From UBA12191 sp009937185 (GTDB lineage: Bacteria > Planctomycetota > UBA8108 > UBA1146), in contig CALJGL010000007.1 in assembly GCA_938075155.1 (NCBI GenBank), positions 91,896-155,895 of the forward strand: DNA of 64,000 bases, written 5' to 3'. Of this stretch, positions 9,233 to 19,000 are shown in pieces. The position numbers were made by a program, and so were the translations under genes. Position 1 is the stretch's first letter. Each line of letters opens with the position of its first letter. Under the pieces are notes generated by a model that was not told the origin of the DNA, searched no databases, and saw only the letters and a program-made list of their open reading frames with translations.

Positions 9233-10687
9233 ATGGATTCCGATCAACAGTTTTTTCTAGAACATCACAAAGAGATCACCCGTCGTTGGTTCCTTGGCCG
9301 AATGGGCTTGGGAATTGGCGGCTTGGCTCTGTCTTCCATCTCTCCGGGTGGCCTTGGGGCAGCAACCGCTCCCGTCGAGGGCAGTATCAGAGCGCCTCAC
9401 TTCGCACCCAGAGCGAAGAGAGTGATCGCCTTACATATGGCAGGATCTCCTCCACAACAGGATCTCTTTGATCCAAAACCACTGTTGAAAGAAATGGATG
9501 GTCAACCCTGCCCTGATCACCTGATGAAGGACGAAATATTCCCCTTTATCAAAGGGCACCCCAAAATATTAGCCAGCCCCTACGAATTTGAACGTGATCC
9601 TCAGTCCGGGATGGAAATCTCAGAACTGATGCCCGAACTTCGCAAGGTCTCCAACGAAATCTGCATGATCCGTTCGATGCATACGGAACAATTTAATCAT
9701 GCTCCGGCACAGATGTTTATCTACACCGGTTCACCCCGCTTCGGTCGCCCTTCAATGGGCTCTTGGCTGACATGGGGCCTCGGAAGTGGCAATACGGATC
9801 TGCCTTCATATGTGGTGTTAGTCTCGGGAGGAAAAACTCCCAGTTCAGGGAAAAGTGTATGGGGATCAGGCTTTCTTCCCTCAGTTCACCAGGGTGTTCA
9901 ATGTAGAACTTCTGGGGACCCCGTTCTCTATCTTGGAAACCCTCCAGGAGTCGACGGCGTCACTCGCAGAGATTCCATCGATGCGATTCAAGCCTTGGAT
10001 CGAATTGCTGCAGAGAGAGACTCAGACCCTGAAACTTTGACACGCATCGAACAATACGAGCTGGCCTTCCGCATGCAAACCTCAGTTCCAGAGGTCATGG
10101 ACGTCTCCCAGGAAAGCCAAGAAACCTTGGATATGTATGGAGCAGATGCCTCGCAAGCAAGCTTCGCCAGAAATTGTCTCCTCGCGAGAAGGCTCGTGGA
10201 AAAAGACGTCCGGTTTGTTCAACTCTTTGATTGGGGTTGGGATACTCATGGTACGAATCCCAGCGATGACATCGTTCACCAATTACCTTTGAAATGTAAA
10301 CAAACGGATCGCCCTGTCGCTGCACTCATTAAAGACCTTCGACAAAGAGGTCTTCTCGATGACACCTTGATACTCTGGACCGGTGAATTTGGACGAACAG
10401 CCATGAATGAAGAACGGGGAGGATCTAAATATCTGGGAAGAGACCACCACCCCCATAGTTACACTATGTGGATGGCCGGAGGAGGAGTCAAAGGGGGATA
10501 TGTACACGGTGAAACCGACGAATTCGGTTATTCCATCACCAAGGATCCCGTTCATGTTCATGATCTTCAAGCCACAGTGCTCCACCTGATGGGATTCCAT
10601 CATGAACAGTTAACTTATCCCTATCAGGGAAGAGATTTCCGTCTTACAGATGTCCACGGAAAGGTGATTCAGGATTTGATCTCATAA
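9233..10687 (+). CDS. DUF1501 family protein with Tat signal
   Basis: Alkaline-phosphatase-superfamily-like exported protein that almost always accompanies PSCyt1/DUF1553 genes in planctomycetes. A twin-arginine signal (TRRWFLGRMGLGIGGLAL) lies at about residues 16-33, implying export in folded form. Family motifs include HMAGSPPQQDLFDPKP, SMHTEQFNHAPAQMF, GSWLTWGLGS, DWGWDTHG and GEFGRT followed by GRDHHPHSYTMW. A GTG at 9224 overlaps the previous stop, but the ATG at 9233 has a G-rich SD (AGGGGG) at about eight bases, so I prefer it (484 aa). The reaction is not known; co-function with the upstream cytochrome is inferred. Confidence 0.92.
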   Translation: MDSDQQFFLEHHKEITRRWFLGRMGLGIGGLALSSISPGGLGAATAPVEGSIRAPHFAPRAKRVIALHMAGSPPQQDLFDPKPLLKEMDGQPCPDHLMKDEIFPFIKGHPKILASPYEFERDPQSGMEISELMPELRKVSNEICMIRSMHTEQFNHAPAQMFIYTGSPRFGRPSMGSWLTWGLGSGNTDLPSYVVLVSGGKTPSSGKSVWGSGFLPSVHQGVQCRTSGDPVLYLGNPPGVDGVTRRDSIDAIQALDRIAAERDSDPETLTRIEQYELAFRMQTSVPEVMDVSQESQETLDMYGADASQASFARNCLLARRLVEKDVRFVQLFDWGWDTHGTNPSDDIVHQLPLKCKQTDRPVAALIKDLRQRGLLDDTLILWTGEFGRTAMNEERGGSKYLGRDHHPHSYTMWMAGGGVKGGYVHGETDEFGYSITKDPVHVHDLQATVLHLMGFHHEQLTYPYQGRDFRLTDVHGKVIQDLIS

Positions 10688-10707
10688 AGAGCCGTGAACA
10701 AGCCTGA

Positions 10708-12474
10708 TCAATCGCCCAAAATCCAACACGAATCAGGTTGAGAATTGTTCAGATTCACATCAGGACCCGGCAACGGATATGGAGCAGCTGGTGAAGGTCC
10801 ATCCTGAAAGAGTAGGGAAATGATCTGAATGGCATCCGTGATAGTGACAAAACCATCATCTTGGAAGTCACAAGCATCGACGCAGCCGTCAGTATCTTCG
10901 GAGTTGAAGAGGTAACCCAGTACCGTCAACGCATCGGAAATATCTAAGCTCAGATTTCCGTTACAGTCTCCCCTTAAGAAACAATGACCATAACCGAGGG
11001 CTTCGTGAGCACCCAGATCACGACGTAATCCTTGTGGCCGTAACACCCCATCAATATCGGTGACGGGTAACCCAGGATAATCGTCAGTACCTTCATCTAT
11101 GGCAGCCGAACACTCCCCCGGATAACCGAAATCATCCAATTCTGCATCTTTCTGAAAGACGAGAGGTTCTTCGGGATCCGCACCCTGCATCAACACGTGA
11201 ATCAGATTGAAATCTGCTAAGGGCCCTTCAGATAATCCGGCCTCTCTTGTCGCATCATTTCTCCAGATAATCGAATTAACGATGGTAGGGTTCGCGAGTA
11301 ATTCAGCTCGAATTCCCCCGCCCTTACCGTATGTCGAATTACTGTCGATGGTGCAATGGAGAAATAATGCAGAGACACCCTCGACGCATGCCACTCCTCC
11401 CCCGGAGTCAGTAGCATGGTTATTCAAGATCAGGCAATTTTCGACGCGAGGATCTCCGAGGATTCTCAGGAATAAGCCTCCACCCTGATGAGCCGCACTG
11501 TTATCTGTCACTCTGAGACGGGCAAAAGTCGAGAAGGTCTCAAAGTTATAGATTCCTCCACCATCGTGATTCGCAGTGTTTCCGGAAATTGTGCTATCGA
11601 CAATATTGAGATCCGAGAAGTGAGTGACTCCCAGGCCGCCTCCATCATTGGCGATATTGCCCAACACCTGAAGGCCTGAAACTTCGAAGTTGGAGAACTG
11701 CTCAAAAAGCCCTCCCCCGCCTTCATCTGTGGCGAAATTGCCTTCGATCAAACACTGGCTGAAGGATCCATTGGCCATAGACATAAAGAACCCGCCGCCA
11801 GATTCTCCACTGTTTTGAAGGAAATCGCAGTCGAGCACATTGATCTGTGATTCCCCACCTGCAAAAAAGCCACCACCCCAGCCATATGACAAGTTTTCCA
11901 AAAATTGACTCTGGGAAATCGTGCAACTGCCACCATCAACAGAAAGTCCGCCACCTTGACTGGCGAAGTTATTCAGGAAGACACAATCACTGATCGTAAT
12001 ATTGGAGTTCTCCGAGTGGACTCCGCCGCCTCTGGAAGAACTGTTTTCTAAAAACATACAGTTATCGATCGTGGAGACACTATCGATCACGATCAAGCCG
12101 CCTCCACAAAGAGATAGAGGCTCGCCGCAACTAACGCCAAATCCATTTTGAACGGTGAACCCAGAAAGTCTGCAACTTGTGGATATTGATTCCATCTTCA
12201 CGACAGAAAGAAAACTTCCAGCTCCATCCAAAAACGTAAACTCAGGTCCATCGACGCCGATGATCTCCAGAGATTTTCCTTCATAGTCGACAAACTCTTG
12301 ATATGTCCCTGGGGATACTAAAATACGGTCGCCGTCATTAGCGATGGCTATCGCCGCATTAATGGTGGGATATTGTCCTGGAACTTGCCTATCCAATGCT
12401 TGCGAATCTCTACCCTGTAACATCACAGAGCAAAAAATCGCCAATGCTAGGAGAGAGCGGGGTTGTTTCTTCAT
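10708..12474 (-). CDS. Secreted right-handed beta-helix protein with dockerin-like C-terminus
   Basis: A 588-aa exported protein. A signal peptide (about 1-27) is followed by YPTINAAIAIANDGDRILVSPGTY, the usual opening of Pfam-type pectate-lyase-like beta-helices, and then many rungs with the pattern GGG...N..I.DC.F..N (roughly residues 90-390). A C-terminal segment (about 500-575) has RGDCNGN, DISDALTVLGYLF, a CVDACDFQDDG repeat and a P-rich PYPLPGPD tail, matching the dockerin-like module seen in two other proteins here. The start at 12474 follows the upstream stop by eight bases; an earlier Met at 12522 would overlap that gene. Probably a cell-surface or secreted carbohydrate-associated protein; no catalytic residues identified. 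Confidence 0.87.
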   Translation of the reverse strand: MKKQPRSLLALAIFCSVMLQGRDSQALDRQVPGQYPTINAAIAIANDGDRILVSPGTYQEFVDYEGKSLEIIGVDGPEFTFLDGAGSFLSVVKMESISTSCRLSGFTVQNGFGVSCGEPLSLCGGGLIVIDSVSTIDNCMFLENSSSRGGGVHSENSNITISDCVFLNNFASQGGGLSVDGGSCTISQSQFLENLSYGWGGGFFAGGESQINVLDCDFLQNSGESGGGFFMSMANGSFSQCLIEGNFATDEGGGGLFEQFSNFEVSGLQVLGNIANDGGGLGVTHFSDLNIVDSTISGNTANHDGGGIYNFETFSTFARLRVTDNSAAHQGGGLFLRILGDPRVENCLILNNHATDSGGGVACVEGVSALFLHCTIDSNSTYGKGGGIRAELLANPTIVNSIIWRNDATREAGLSEGPLADFNLIHVLMQGADPEEPLVFQKDAELDDFGYPGECSAAIDEGTDDYPGLPVTDIDGVLRPQGLRRDLGAHEALGYGHCFLRGDCNGNLSLDISDALTVLGYLFNSEDTDGCVDACDFQDDGFVTITDAIQIISLLFQDGPSPAAPYPLPGPDVNLNNSQPDSCWILGD

Positions 12475-12482
12475 TACGTATC

Positions 12483-13397
12483 TCACGGGCATGTTGGACA
12501 CGCTGGTGAGGGAGTAACGCAATTGAAATCGTCATCTCCAGGATAATCTTCAAGTCCGCACTCTGGGAATGGATACGGCGGAGCGACTCCAATACCAAAC
12601 ACATAATAGAGTGTAAAAACAACATCCGTAATGTTGTAGAGCCCGTCGTCATCTGCATCTGCTGCATCTAGACAACTCGGTCCTATTCCGTCTAAAAATA
12701 GATAGTGAAGAGTAAAGATAGGGTCAGCAACATCAACAATAGCATCGTTGTTCGCGTCACCCCTAATGAAGAGCGCCGTCGCTGGCACACACACCTGACC
12801 AGGATATGTCAAAGATGGAGCAATCGATTCGTTATTGATAACAGCACGATTCGAAAGAACAACATTTCCGGTCCCGTTGATCTGGTCACAAAAGCTCACT
12901 GTGTAACATTCGAAACAGTCGACTTCCTCAGGTGCAAAAAACTCAAAGTTGCCGATCTCTTGAGGAAGAAAACTTGGAGGGATTGTTTGTCCTGCAAAAG
13001 GCGGTAAAAAGTCTACTAGAATTCCAATAAGGATCTCTCGACCGTCTCCATCCTCATCATCATTATCCATTTGTTGGTTGACGTATTCGGCACCCACATC
13101 TTCGACCACCGTATCTTCTATTGTGAAAGATCCTGGCAATGCAATCAGTGGTGCTTCAAAACAGGCTGTAATAGTGAAGCCTTGTATATTGCTAGAAGGA
13201 TCAATGAAGAAGAATGAAAACTTCTCCACTCCCCCAGGCTGAATACGAACCTGAGGATCATAAATAGCTGTCCCCGTTTTTCCGCCTAGATAAATGGTGT
13301 CATCTAATGCGAACAAAGGAGTGCCCAGGAGCAATAGCCCGATGATCACCAGAAAAAACTGGATGACCCCGACAAGCTTGGCGGGTGACTTTCTCAT
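12483..13397 (-). CDS. Secreted protein with dockerin-like C-terminal domain
   Basis: A 304-aa exported protein with an N-terminal signal peptide (hydrophobic about 9-30). The middle is acidic and beta-rich with no catalytic motif I recognise, and contains a Cys cluster (CFECYTVSFC, about 166-175). The C-terminal part has RGDANNDAIVDVADPIFTLH, CLDAADADDDGLYNITDVVFTLYYVFG and a Pro-rich end, i.e. two EF-hand-like loops as in type I dockerins. It probably forms an operon with the beta-helix gene, which starts eight bases downstream. The protein could be a cohesin-like or structural surface component; function is unproven. Confidence 0.85.
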   Translation of the reverse strand: MRKSPAKLVGVIQFFLVIIGLLLLGTPLFALDDTIYLGGKTGTAIYDPQVRIQPGGVEKFSFFFIDPSSNIQGFTITACFEAPLIALPGSFTIEDTVVEDVGAEYVNQQMDNDDEDGDGREILIGILVDFLPPFAGQTIPPSFLPQEIGNFEFFAPEEVDCFECYTVSFCDQINGTGNVVLSNRAVINNESIAPSLTYPGQVCVPATALFIRGDANNDAIVDVADPIFTLHYLFLDGIGPSCLDAADADDDGLYNITDVVFTLYYVFGIGVAPPYPFPECGLEDYPGDDDFNCVTPSPACPTCP

Positions 13398-13468
13398 AAA
13401 CTCTTCCAGATCCTATAAATAACTATCTATTGACAGAAAGCAGACAAATATCGAAATCTTCGAACTCG

Positions 13469-13485
13469 CGAGAATAATGTTCTCG
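13469..13485. promoter_or_regulatory. Small inverted repeat upstream of the dockerin-like gene
   Basis: Perfect 6-bp arms CGAGAA and TTCTCG separated by TAATG lie 72 bases upstream of the gene starting at 13397, in an AT-rich 198-base gap between that gene and the rhodanese-ThiF gene. The position suits an operator, but the arms are short and no regulator can be named. Confidence 0.3.
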
Positions 13486-13595
13486 TATAAATAATCTACA
13501 TCAGAAGTAAACTGCCTTTTGTGAACATTGACAATATCTGTTCTTAAAAAAATTTTGTAACTTGCCTTCATTAACTATAAAAATAACAAGGCATA

Positions 13596-14696
13596 CTAAG
13601 TATTACAAACACAGCCGGGAGCCTTATTTAGACGATATTCTCGTGATTTCCCACCCATGGCATCTATTGTTAATAATCGGCCCAGCAGTGGATCTCCCAT
13701 ATGAGCGAGGATTTTCAGTGCTTCTGTCGATTGGTACATTCCGACCATTCCGGGCAAGACTCCCAAAACACCCGTTTCAGCACAGCCCTGACATAAATCA
13801 GGGTCCGGTACGGTGGGATGTAAGCAACGGAGACAGGGACCTCCCTTTTGCGGATCAAACACCGTCACCATGCCCTCAAATCGGTGAACGGAGCCATGAA
13901 CCACCGGGATACCGCGATTTCTGGCGGCATCGCTGACCAAAAATCGGGTCGGAAAATTGTCACTGGCATCCACGATGACATCGACGTCTTCGATGAGTTC
14001 CATCACGTTCGAAGCGTCCAGTCGAAGAATGTGCTCCTCCACTGTGGTTCCAGGATTCATGTCACGGAGCTGACTCGCTGCCAAAGGGACTTTTAACTCG
14101 CCCACGTCCCTCGATTTATAAATAATTTGTCGAGGGAGATTGGATCGACTCACGACATCATCATCCACGAGTCGCAGTGTCCCCACTCCCCCCGAAGCAA
14201 GGTACATGGCTGCGGGGCACCCCAATCCACCGACACCCACAATCATGACTCTACTTTTCAACAATCGTTGCTGCCCCGCCATGCCAAATTCAGGGAGGAC
14301 CAACTGACTGGCATATCTCTCCCGCTGTTCATCGTCTAGTTCTGAAGCCGTCTCAGGAATCTGAATAGGATGACCATTGGAGATCCATTCGACAAATCCT
14401 CCAGACATCGATGTCGCCCGTCCCCAACCTTGTTGACGGAGGTACCGAGTGGCCTGTAACGAACGAATACCGTGTTGACAATATACGATCAGCGGTTGAT
14501 CAGGATGCGACATTGATTCTGTCACTTCTGGAACCCGAGAGAGGGGTAGATGTAAAGCACCCGGCAATATCCCGTCGGCAAGCTCAAATTCTTCCCTTAC
14601 ATCTAAGGCGACAGAACCCGGGTTTTTTCGAAGCCACTCCTCCACCTGTTGCGGAGAAAGTTCTTCTGGAAAGGCATCCATATCATTAGGGGTCAT
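13596..14696 (-). CDS. Rhodanese-ThiF/MoeB (E1-like) fusion protein
   Basis: E1-like adenylyltransferase that would activate the C-terminal glycine of a ubiquitin-like sulfur carrier such as MoaD or ThiS, fused to a sulfurtransferase. Residues about 10-108 form a rhodanese domain with the active loop Cys73-Gln-His-Gly-Ile-Arg. From about 128 to the end is the ThiF/MoeB domain, with the nucleotide loop VGVGGLGCP (153-161), DASDNFPTR (243-251), zinc cysteines Cys288 and Cys291, and the likely catalytic Cys305 in CAETGVLG. The last zinc pair reads Cys362-Val-Cys364 rather than the usual CxxC. Rhodanese comes first, opposite to the MOCS3/Uba4 order. SD GAGGA is seven bases before the start. The carrier protein is not in the window. 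Confidence 0.9.
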   Translation of the reverse strand: MTPNDMDAFPEELSPQQVEEWLRKNPGSVALDVREEFELADGILPGALHLPLSRVPEVTESMSHPDQPLIVYCQHGIRSLQATRYLRQQGWGRATSMSGGFVEWISNGHPIQIPETASELDDEQRERYASQLVLPEFGMAGQQRLLKSRVMIVGVGGLGCPAAMYLASGGVGTLRLVDDDVVSRSNLPRQIIYKSRDVGELKVPLAASQLRDMNPGTTVEEHILRLDASNVMELIEDVDVIVDASDNFPTRFLVSDAARNRGIPVVHGSVHRFEGMVTVFDPQKGGPCLRCLHPTVPDPDLCQGCAETGVLGVLPGMVGMYQSTEALKILAHMGDPLLGRLLTIDAMGGKSREYRLNKAPGCVCNT

Positions 14697-14938
14697 CTGT
14701 TCTTCCTCGGTCCATGGAACCCTCCCACGATGTCACTCTTAGATCTGACACATGACATTGGGATCCCGTTGTTCTACACTGAGTGTCACCGCTCTTCTGC
14801 TACTGGACAACCACATGCAGAAAAGCAAAGTGTTTCATGTGAGAAGAGACTCTCATATAAAATAACGGCCGGGATGAACGACCGGGCTGAACGACACACA
14901 GCACAGCAACCCGAACGAAAGGGCATGGCAGGCAATCT

Positions 14939-15847
14939 ATGTTGAAGGGAAGAGATCAGCTCCTTGAAACCACCCGAATATTTCTAAAATCGGCTGTGGA
15001 TTCTCGAATCATTGACAGTCAGGAGCACTCCTATCTCTCTGAATGTCTCAGCTCGATTCCAGAAACAGAAAATTGCGGCCTTCAAGCTGATCAAGCAGAA
15101 CAGTTTATTCACACTACTATTCAACTGATTCAAGCATGCCTCTATGAAAAAGAACCGCCACGAACCGGCTTTGTAACTCCCATTCTCCAAAAAGAATTAG
15201 ATCGTCATTGCCAAGAAAAAGGCGGTTCGAGTTGGAAACTAGAGTCGGTCAATGATGTATCCAGAAAAGGGAAAGATCGCCGCTTCACATTTGGCCAGGT
15301 GAAACAAAATCCAGACGATCCCGATGATCCCTCTTTCTTTGGAGGCGTCTGGCTCGCGAACTGCGATGGCAAAACCAAGCGCATCGCATTTGCCATCGTG
15401 GCCGATGTCGTTCCTGGATCGGAAGCATGGGGGCCTGTTAAAAACCTCATTGAAAACAGTGACACACTATATGAGACGGTGAAGAACCGAGGGCAATACC
15501 CCTGGAAGTTACAAGTAAATCCAGATTCGGATCTGGGACGTTGGATCGTAAGGCTCACGGGGACTCCCAATGTCGGTCAACATAGTGGCCACATTCCTTT
15601 GGGAGTATTGGGCGAAGCCGTAAGAAGAGCCTTGGAGCCACGAGGTCTCACCCATTTATTGCTAGGCCCAAGTCGCAGAGACCCCCCAACAGAACCTTGG
15701 CACACGGGATCTTTCCTGAGAAGGATCGGTAGCAGTTTTGATTTCGAATGGAGGGGTAACGCCATCGAAGCACGTCGGGATACTCTCGTCGAGGCTACGT
15801 GTGTGATTGGCGTCCGTGGGAAAATTCTACAAATCTTGGATTGCTAA
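14939..15847 (+). CDS. Hypothetical protein, 302 aa
   Basis: I do not recognise this protein. It appears cytosolic, with no signal peptide or membrane segment. The first 100 residues look helical; the rest mixes strands and helices, with SFFGGVWLANCDGKTKRIAFAIVADVVPGSEAW around 138-170 and a Gly-rich RIGSSFDFEWRGNAIEARRD near the C-terminus. The ribosome binding site is weak (GGCAGG about five bases before ATG). It lies divergent to the rhodanese-ThiF gene across a 242-base gap that contains ATATAAAAT near 14860, a possible -10 region. Codon use and length argue for a real gene; function unknown. Confidence 0.8.
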   Translation: MLKGRDQLLETTRIFLKSAVDSRIIDSQEHSYLSECLSSIPETENCGLQADQAEQFIHTTIQLIQACLYEKEPPRTGFVTPILQKELDRHCQEKGGSSWKLESVNDVSRKGKDRRFTFGQVKQNPDDPDDPSFFGGVWLANCDGKTKRIAFAIVADVVPGSEAWGPVKNLIENSDTLYETVKNRGQYPWKLQVNPDSDLGRWIVRLTGTPNVGQHSGHIPLGVLGEAVRRALEPRGLTHLLLGPSRRDPPTEPWHTGSFLRRIGSSFDFEWRGNAIEARRDTLVEATCVIGVRGKILQILDC

Positions 15848-15861
15848 AGCCCTTATCAACG

Positions 15862-15890
15862 TTGACTTCAGGAATTGTACTTCATACAAA
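15862..15890 (+). promoter_or_regulatory. Candidate sigma70-type promoter of the A2M-like gene
   Basis: TTGACT (15862-15867), a 17-base spacer and TACAAA (15885-15890) fit a -35/-10 pair, five of six and four of six to consensus. It lies about 200 bases upstream of the giant gene's start, after the stop of the 302-aa gene. Sequence match only. Confidence 0.4.
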
Positions 15891-16044
15891 ACTGCTTCTT
15901 CCTAAACGACGGAACTCATTTGAGACAAAACCACCGTAAAAAGTGAACGGTACGCCTCATTTGAAGCATGACCGTTTCCCATGCTACCCAATAAGTATTC
16001 ATCACTTACAATATTCGATTCCTAGCTAGGACCGGCAACGGGTT

Positions 16045-16069
16045 GGATTTCATGACCTCTATGAAATCC
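16045..16069 (+). promoter_or_regulatory. Hairpin just upstream of the ribosome binding site of the giant gene
   Basis: Perfect 9-bp arms GGATTTCAT and ATGAAATCC flank a 7-base loop, and the 3' arm ends about 13 bases before the strong SD AGGAGG (16083-16088). It has no U-tract, so it is not an intrinsic terminator; it could be a protein-binding site or a structure affecting translation initiation. Inference from position. Confidence 0.4.
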
Positions 16070-16092
16070 TCCACCCTTCCAAAGGAGGCGAA

Positions 16093-19000
16093 ATGCCTGA
16101 CCCTCAGCGCGCAGATCATGGCCTTAACTATTCTGGCATCACCACAGGAGTAACCTTGATTCGAAAAATTTTCCTACTGGGATTTTTTGTACTTATGCAT
16201 GGAGCCATAAGTCTTCAACCAATCTCTCTTCATGCTCAAAGTTCGAGTTCTGAAAAACCTCCTATTTTCATTCTTCCAGGAACACCCATTCCTGTGGAAC
16301 TCTCGGAAGCATTCCTGAGCAATGAAAGTAATGTAGAACAGACGCTCGAGTTATTAGATCGATTAGAAAAAGAAAATCCGGAATCTAAAACTGCATTACA
16401 AATGTATAGGGCAATATTCCTAAAACAGAAAAACAGAACTACGGAAGCTCTTTCAATCCTTGAAGAGATGGACGCCGCTGATTCCGGTGAAACATGGAAA
16501 TACCGAGTTCGTTTTGAAAGAGCAGACATACTGATCGAGTTAGGTCGATTTGGTGAAGCGCAACGTATCATCGAATCAGAAACAAAGAGGCTTCACTCGA
16601 ATGAACGGCGAAAAGAACTCGCCCTCATTCTTATTAAGGTAGGCGACAAGCTTTCTGAAGAACCCGATCCTAATCAGATCAACCCCACACCAAAGTCTCT
16701 CGACAAAGCTCATCAGGTTTACAGTCAAGCGGCAGATTTACTACCTCCAACAGAGGTTCTTGAACGCGCCATGAGCAATATGGTGCGGTGCTCGGAGGAG
16801 CAAAACAGTCGAAATCTGTTTTCGGATTGCAAAAGGTATCTTGATAACTTTGACTATAAAAACGCGCCCTGGGACGAAGGGAATGGAGAAAACTATGTCG
16901 GCAAAAGTCTCCTTTCAGTTCTACTGGCGCAGACAAAATCAATGCCACAACGTGAGAAGCGACAATCTCTAAATGACCTTGTTCAACGCATCGATTCCGA
17001 GATCATCGACCATCCCTGGCTAGCTCGTTTCTTTGCTAATCAGTCAAAAAATTCGGTGTCAAAAACTCGAAACGAATGTCTTAGAAGAATTATAAACACC
17101 TATTCTAATTCTGACCTTGCCCTGACTGCAATGAGACGATTTGTAGCGACCGCAACAGATCACAAGGATTATTGGGAGATTGATTTCCAAATTGGAAACA
17201 AACTTCTTCAGGAACAGCTCACAGAAGATGCTCTGCAACACTGGGTCGGTTTCTTAGAACGAGTACCAAATTCTCTTTCTAAAAATCCCGAAAATCTTCC
17301 CGCGAAAGCCCAATACAAGATTGGGCGCATTCTTTGGACTTTAGAAAAATACGACGAAGCCATCGTTGCGCTTAAAAAGTATGGCGCCGATTATCCGGAT
17401 GGGCCCGATTGGGCAGTCGCACAAGATAACATCATCCAAATCGAATCCGAGTTCTGTGAACGCCTATACGCAAACAAGAATTTCGAGGAATGTCGCGCAT
17501 CCATAGATAAGTTCTCGCAGAAGTACCCCATCGATCACAGAACTCTTCCATTGCTCAAACTCTCAGCAATGTCTTTTTCTGCTCAAGCAGAAGATCTACT
17601 CACAGGATTGACGATTGACCAGCTGACTGATTCAACAACTGTTATTCAACTCTATGACAGTTGCATCTCCGAACTTAGAAAAATTCACGGCAAGTACCCC
17701 AAATCGATTTTGGGCCAAGAAGCACTCTTCACTATCGGGAACATCTTGGAACAGAATCTTCTGAAACCAGAAGAAGCAGTAGTTGCCTACAGGGATTGTT
17801 TTGGTGGAGTTAGAGAATTTGACGCAAGGGTAAGACTAGAGGCCCTCACGCAAGTCTCCATCGCTGTTGAAACAAAAAAACTATACCGATCTTCTGAAGC
17901 CGCCGTTTTCCATCTCGATACGCGAAACATTGAATTCGTAACTATCGACCTATTTCCTATCGACTTGGAAACCTACTTTCGAAAATATCAAAGCAGAAAA
18001 AACATTGCTCAGCTCGACCTTGATCTCATTGATCCATGGAAATCATTTGAAATAGAAGTCGAAAACTACTCCAGGTATCGACAGTGTTCACAAGAGATAG
18101 AGCTTCCAGTAGAAGGTTCAGGTACTTGGGCAGTTGTTGTCTCTGCTGATAGATTCAGGGCAACGACATTGGTCGTCAGGACCGATCTTGATGTCATCGT
18201 TCAAGCAGGACGTAAAGAAGTCCTCATCTATGCCCAAGATATGCTGAATGACACACCCGCTGAAGAAGTGCGGATTCTGGTAGCAACACCCGGCCCAGAC
18301 AACCAGCCCGTGATTAGGGAAGTTGTCACAGGATCAGACGGATCTGTTCTGATCAGTTATGAAGATCTTGTAAGAGATGACGATGTTCGGGTCATGGCAA
18401 TTCGAAATGAAGATACCGCCGTTACTGGTTTAAACCTTAGAAGAACAGTAGTCGCTACGGGGCTCACTCCCTTCGGTCGAATCTTGATGGACAAAGCCAC
18501 TTATAGACCTGGCGATAAGATCCACTGGCATGCAGCCGTCAGAGAAGTCGAAGACGGACGTTGGCAAAACCCAGCGGGACAAACAGGCAAGATGGCCCTC
18601 TTTTCGCCTGATGGAACAATGATATTTCAGGAAGAATTTGTCTATCGTTCAGCGGGCACCACAGCTGGGGAATTCTTGCTCCCACCTGCAGCACCCTTTG
18701 GTGACTGGAAAGTTCAAATAACTTCAAAAGGTAAAACGAGCCATACCCAATCATTCATGGTTGACGAAACGGCACCCCTGGCTGCTCAACTGAAAATTGA
18801 AACAGATAAGACTGTTTATGTCAGGGGTGAAAAAATCGTTCTCACCGTCGATGCCAGAACGTGGTACGGAGAACCTCTCTCTGGCGCAATCGTGAATATC
18901 GAAGTACCGAATAGTTCTGATCAATTTTTTAAACAAATCACCATCGACGATAATGGCCAAGGATCAGTGACTCTCGACACAAAAAATACACCGCAAGATC

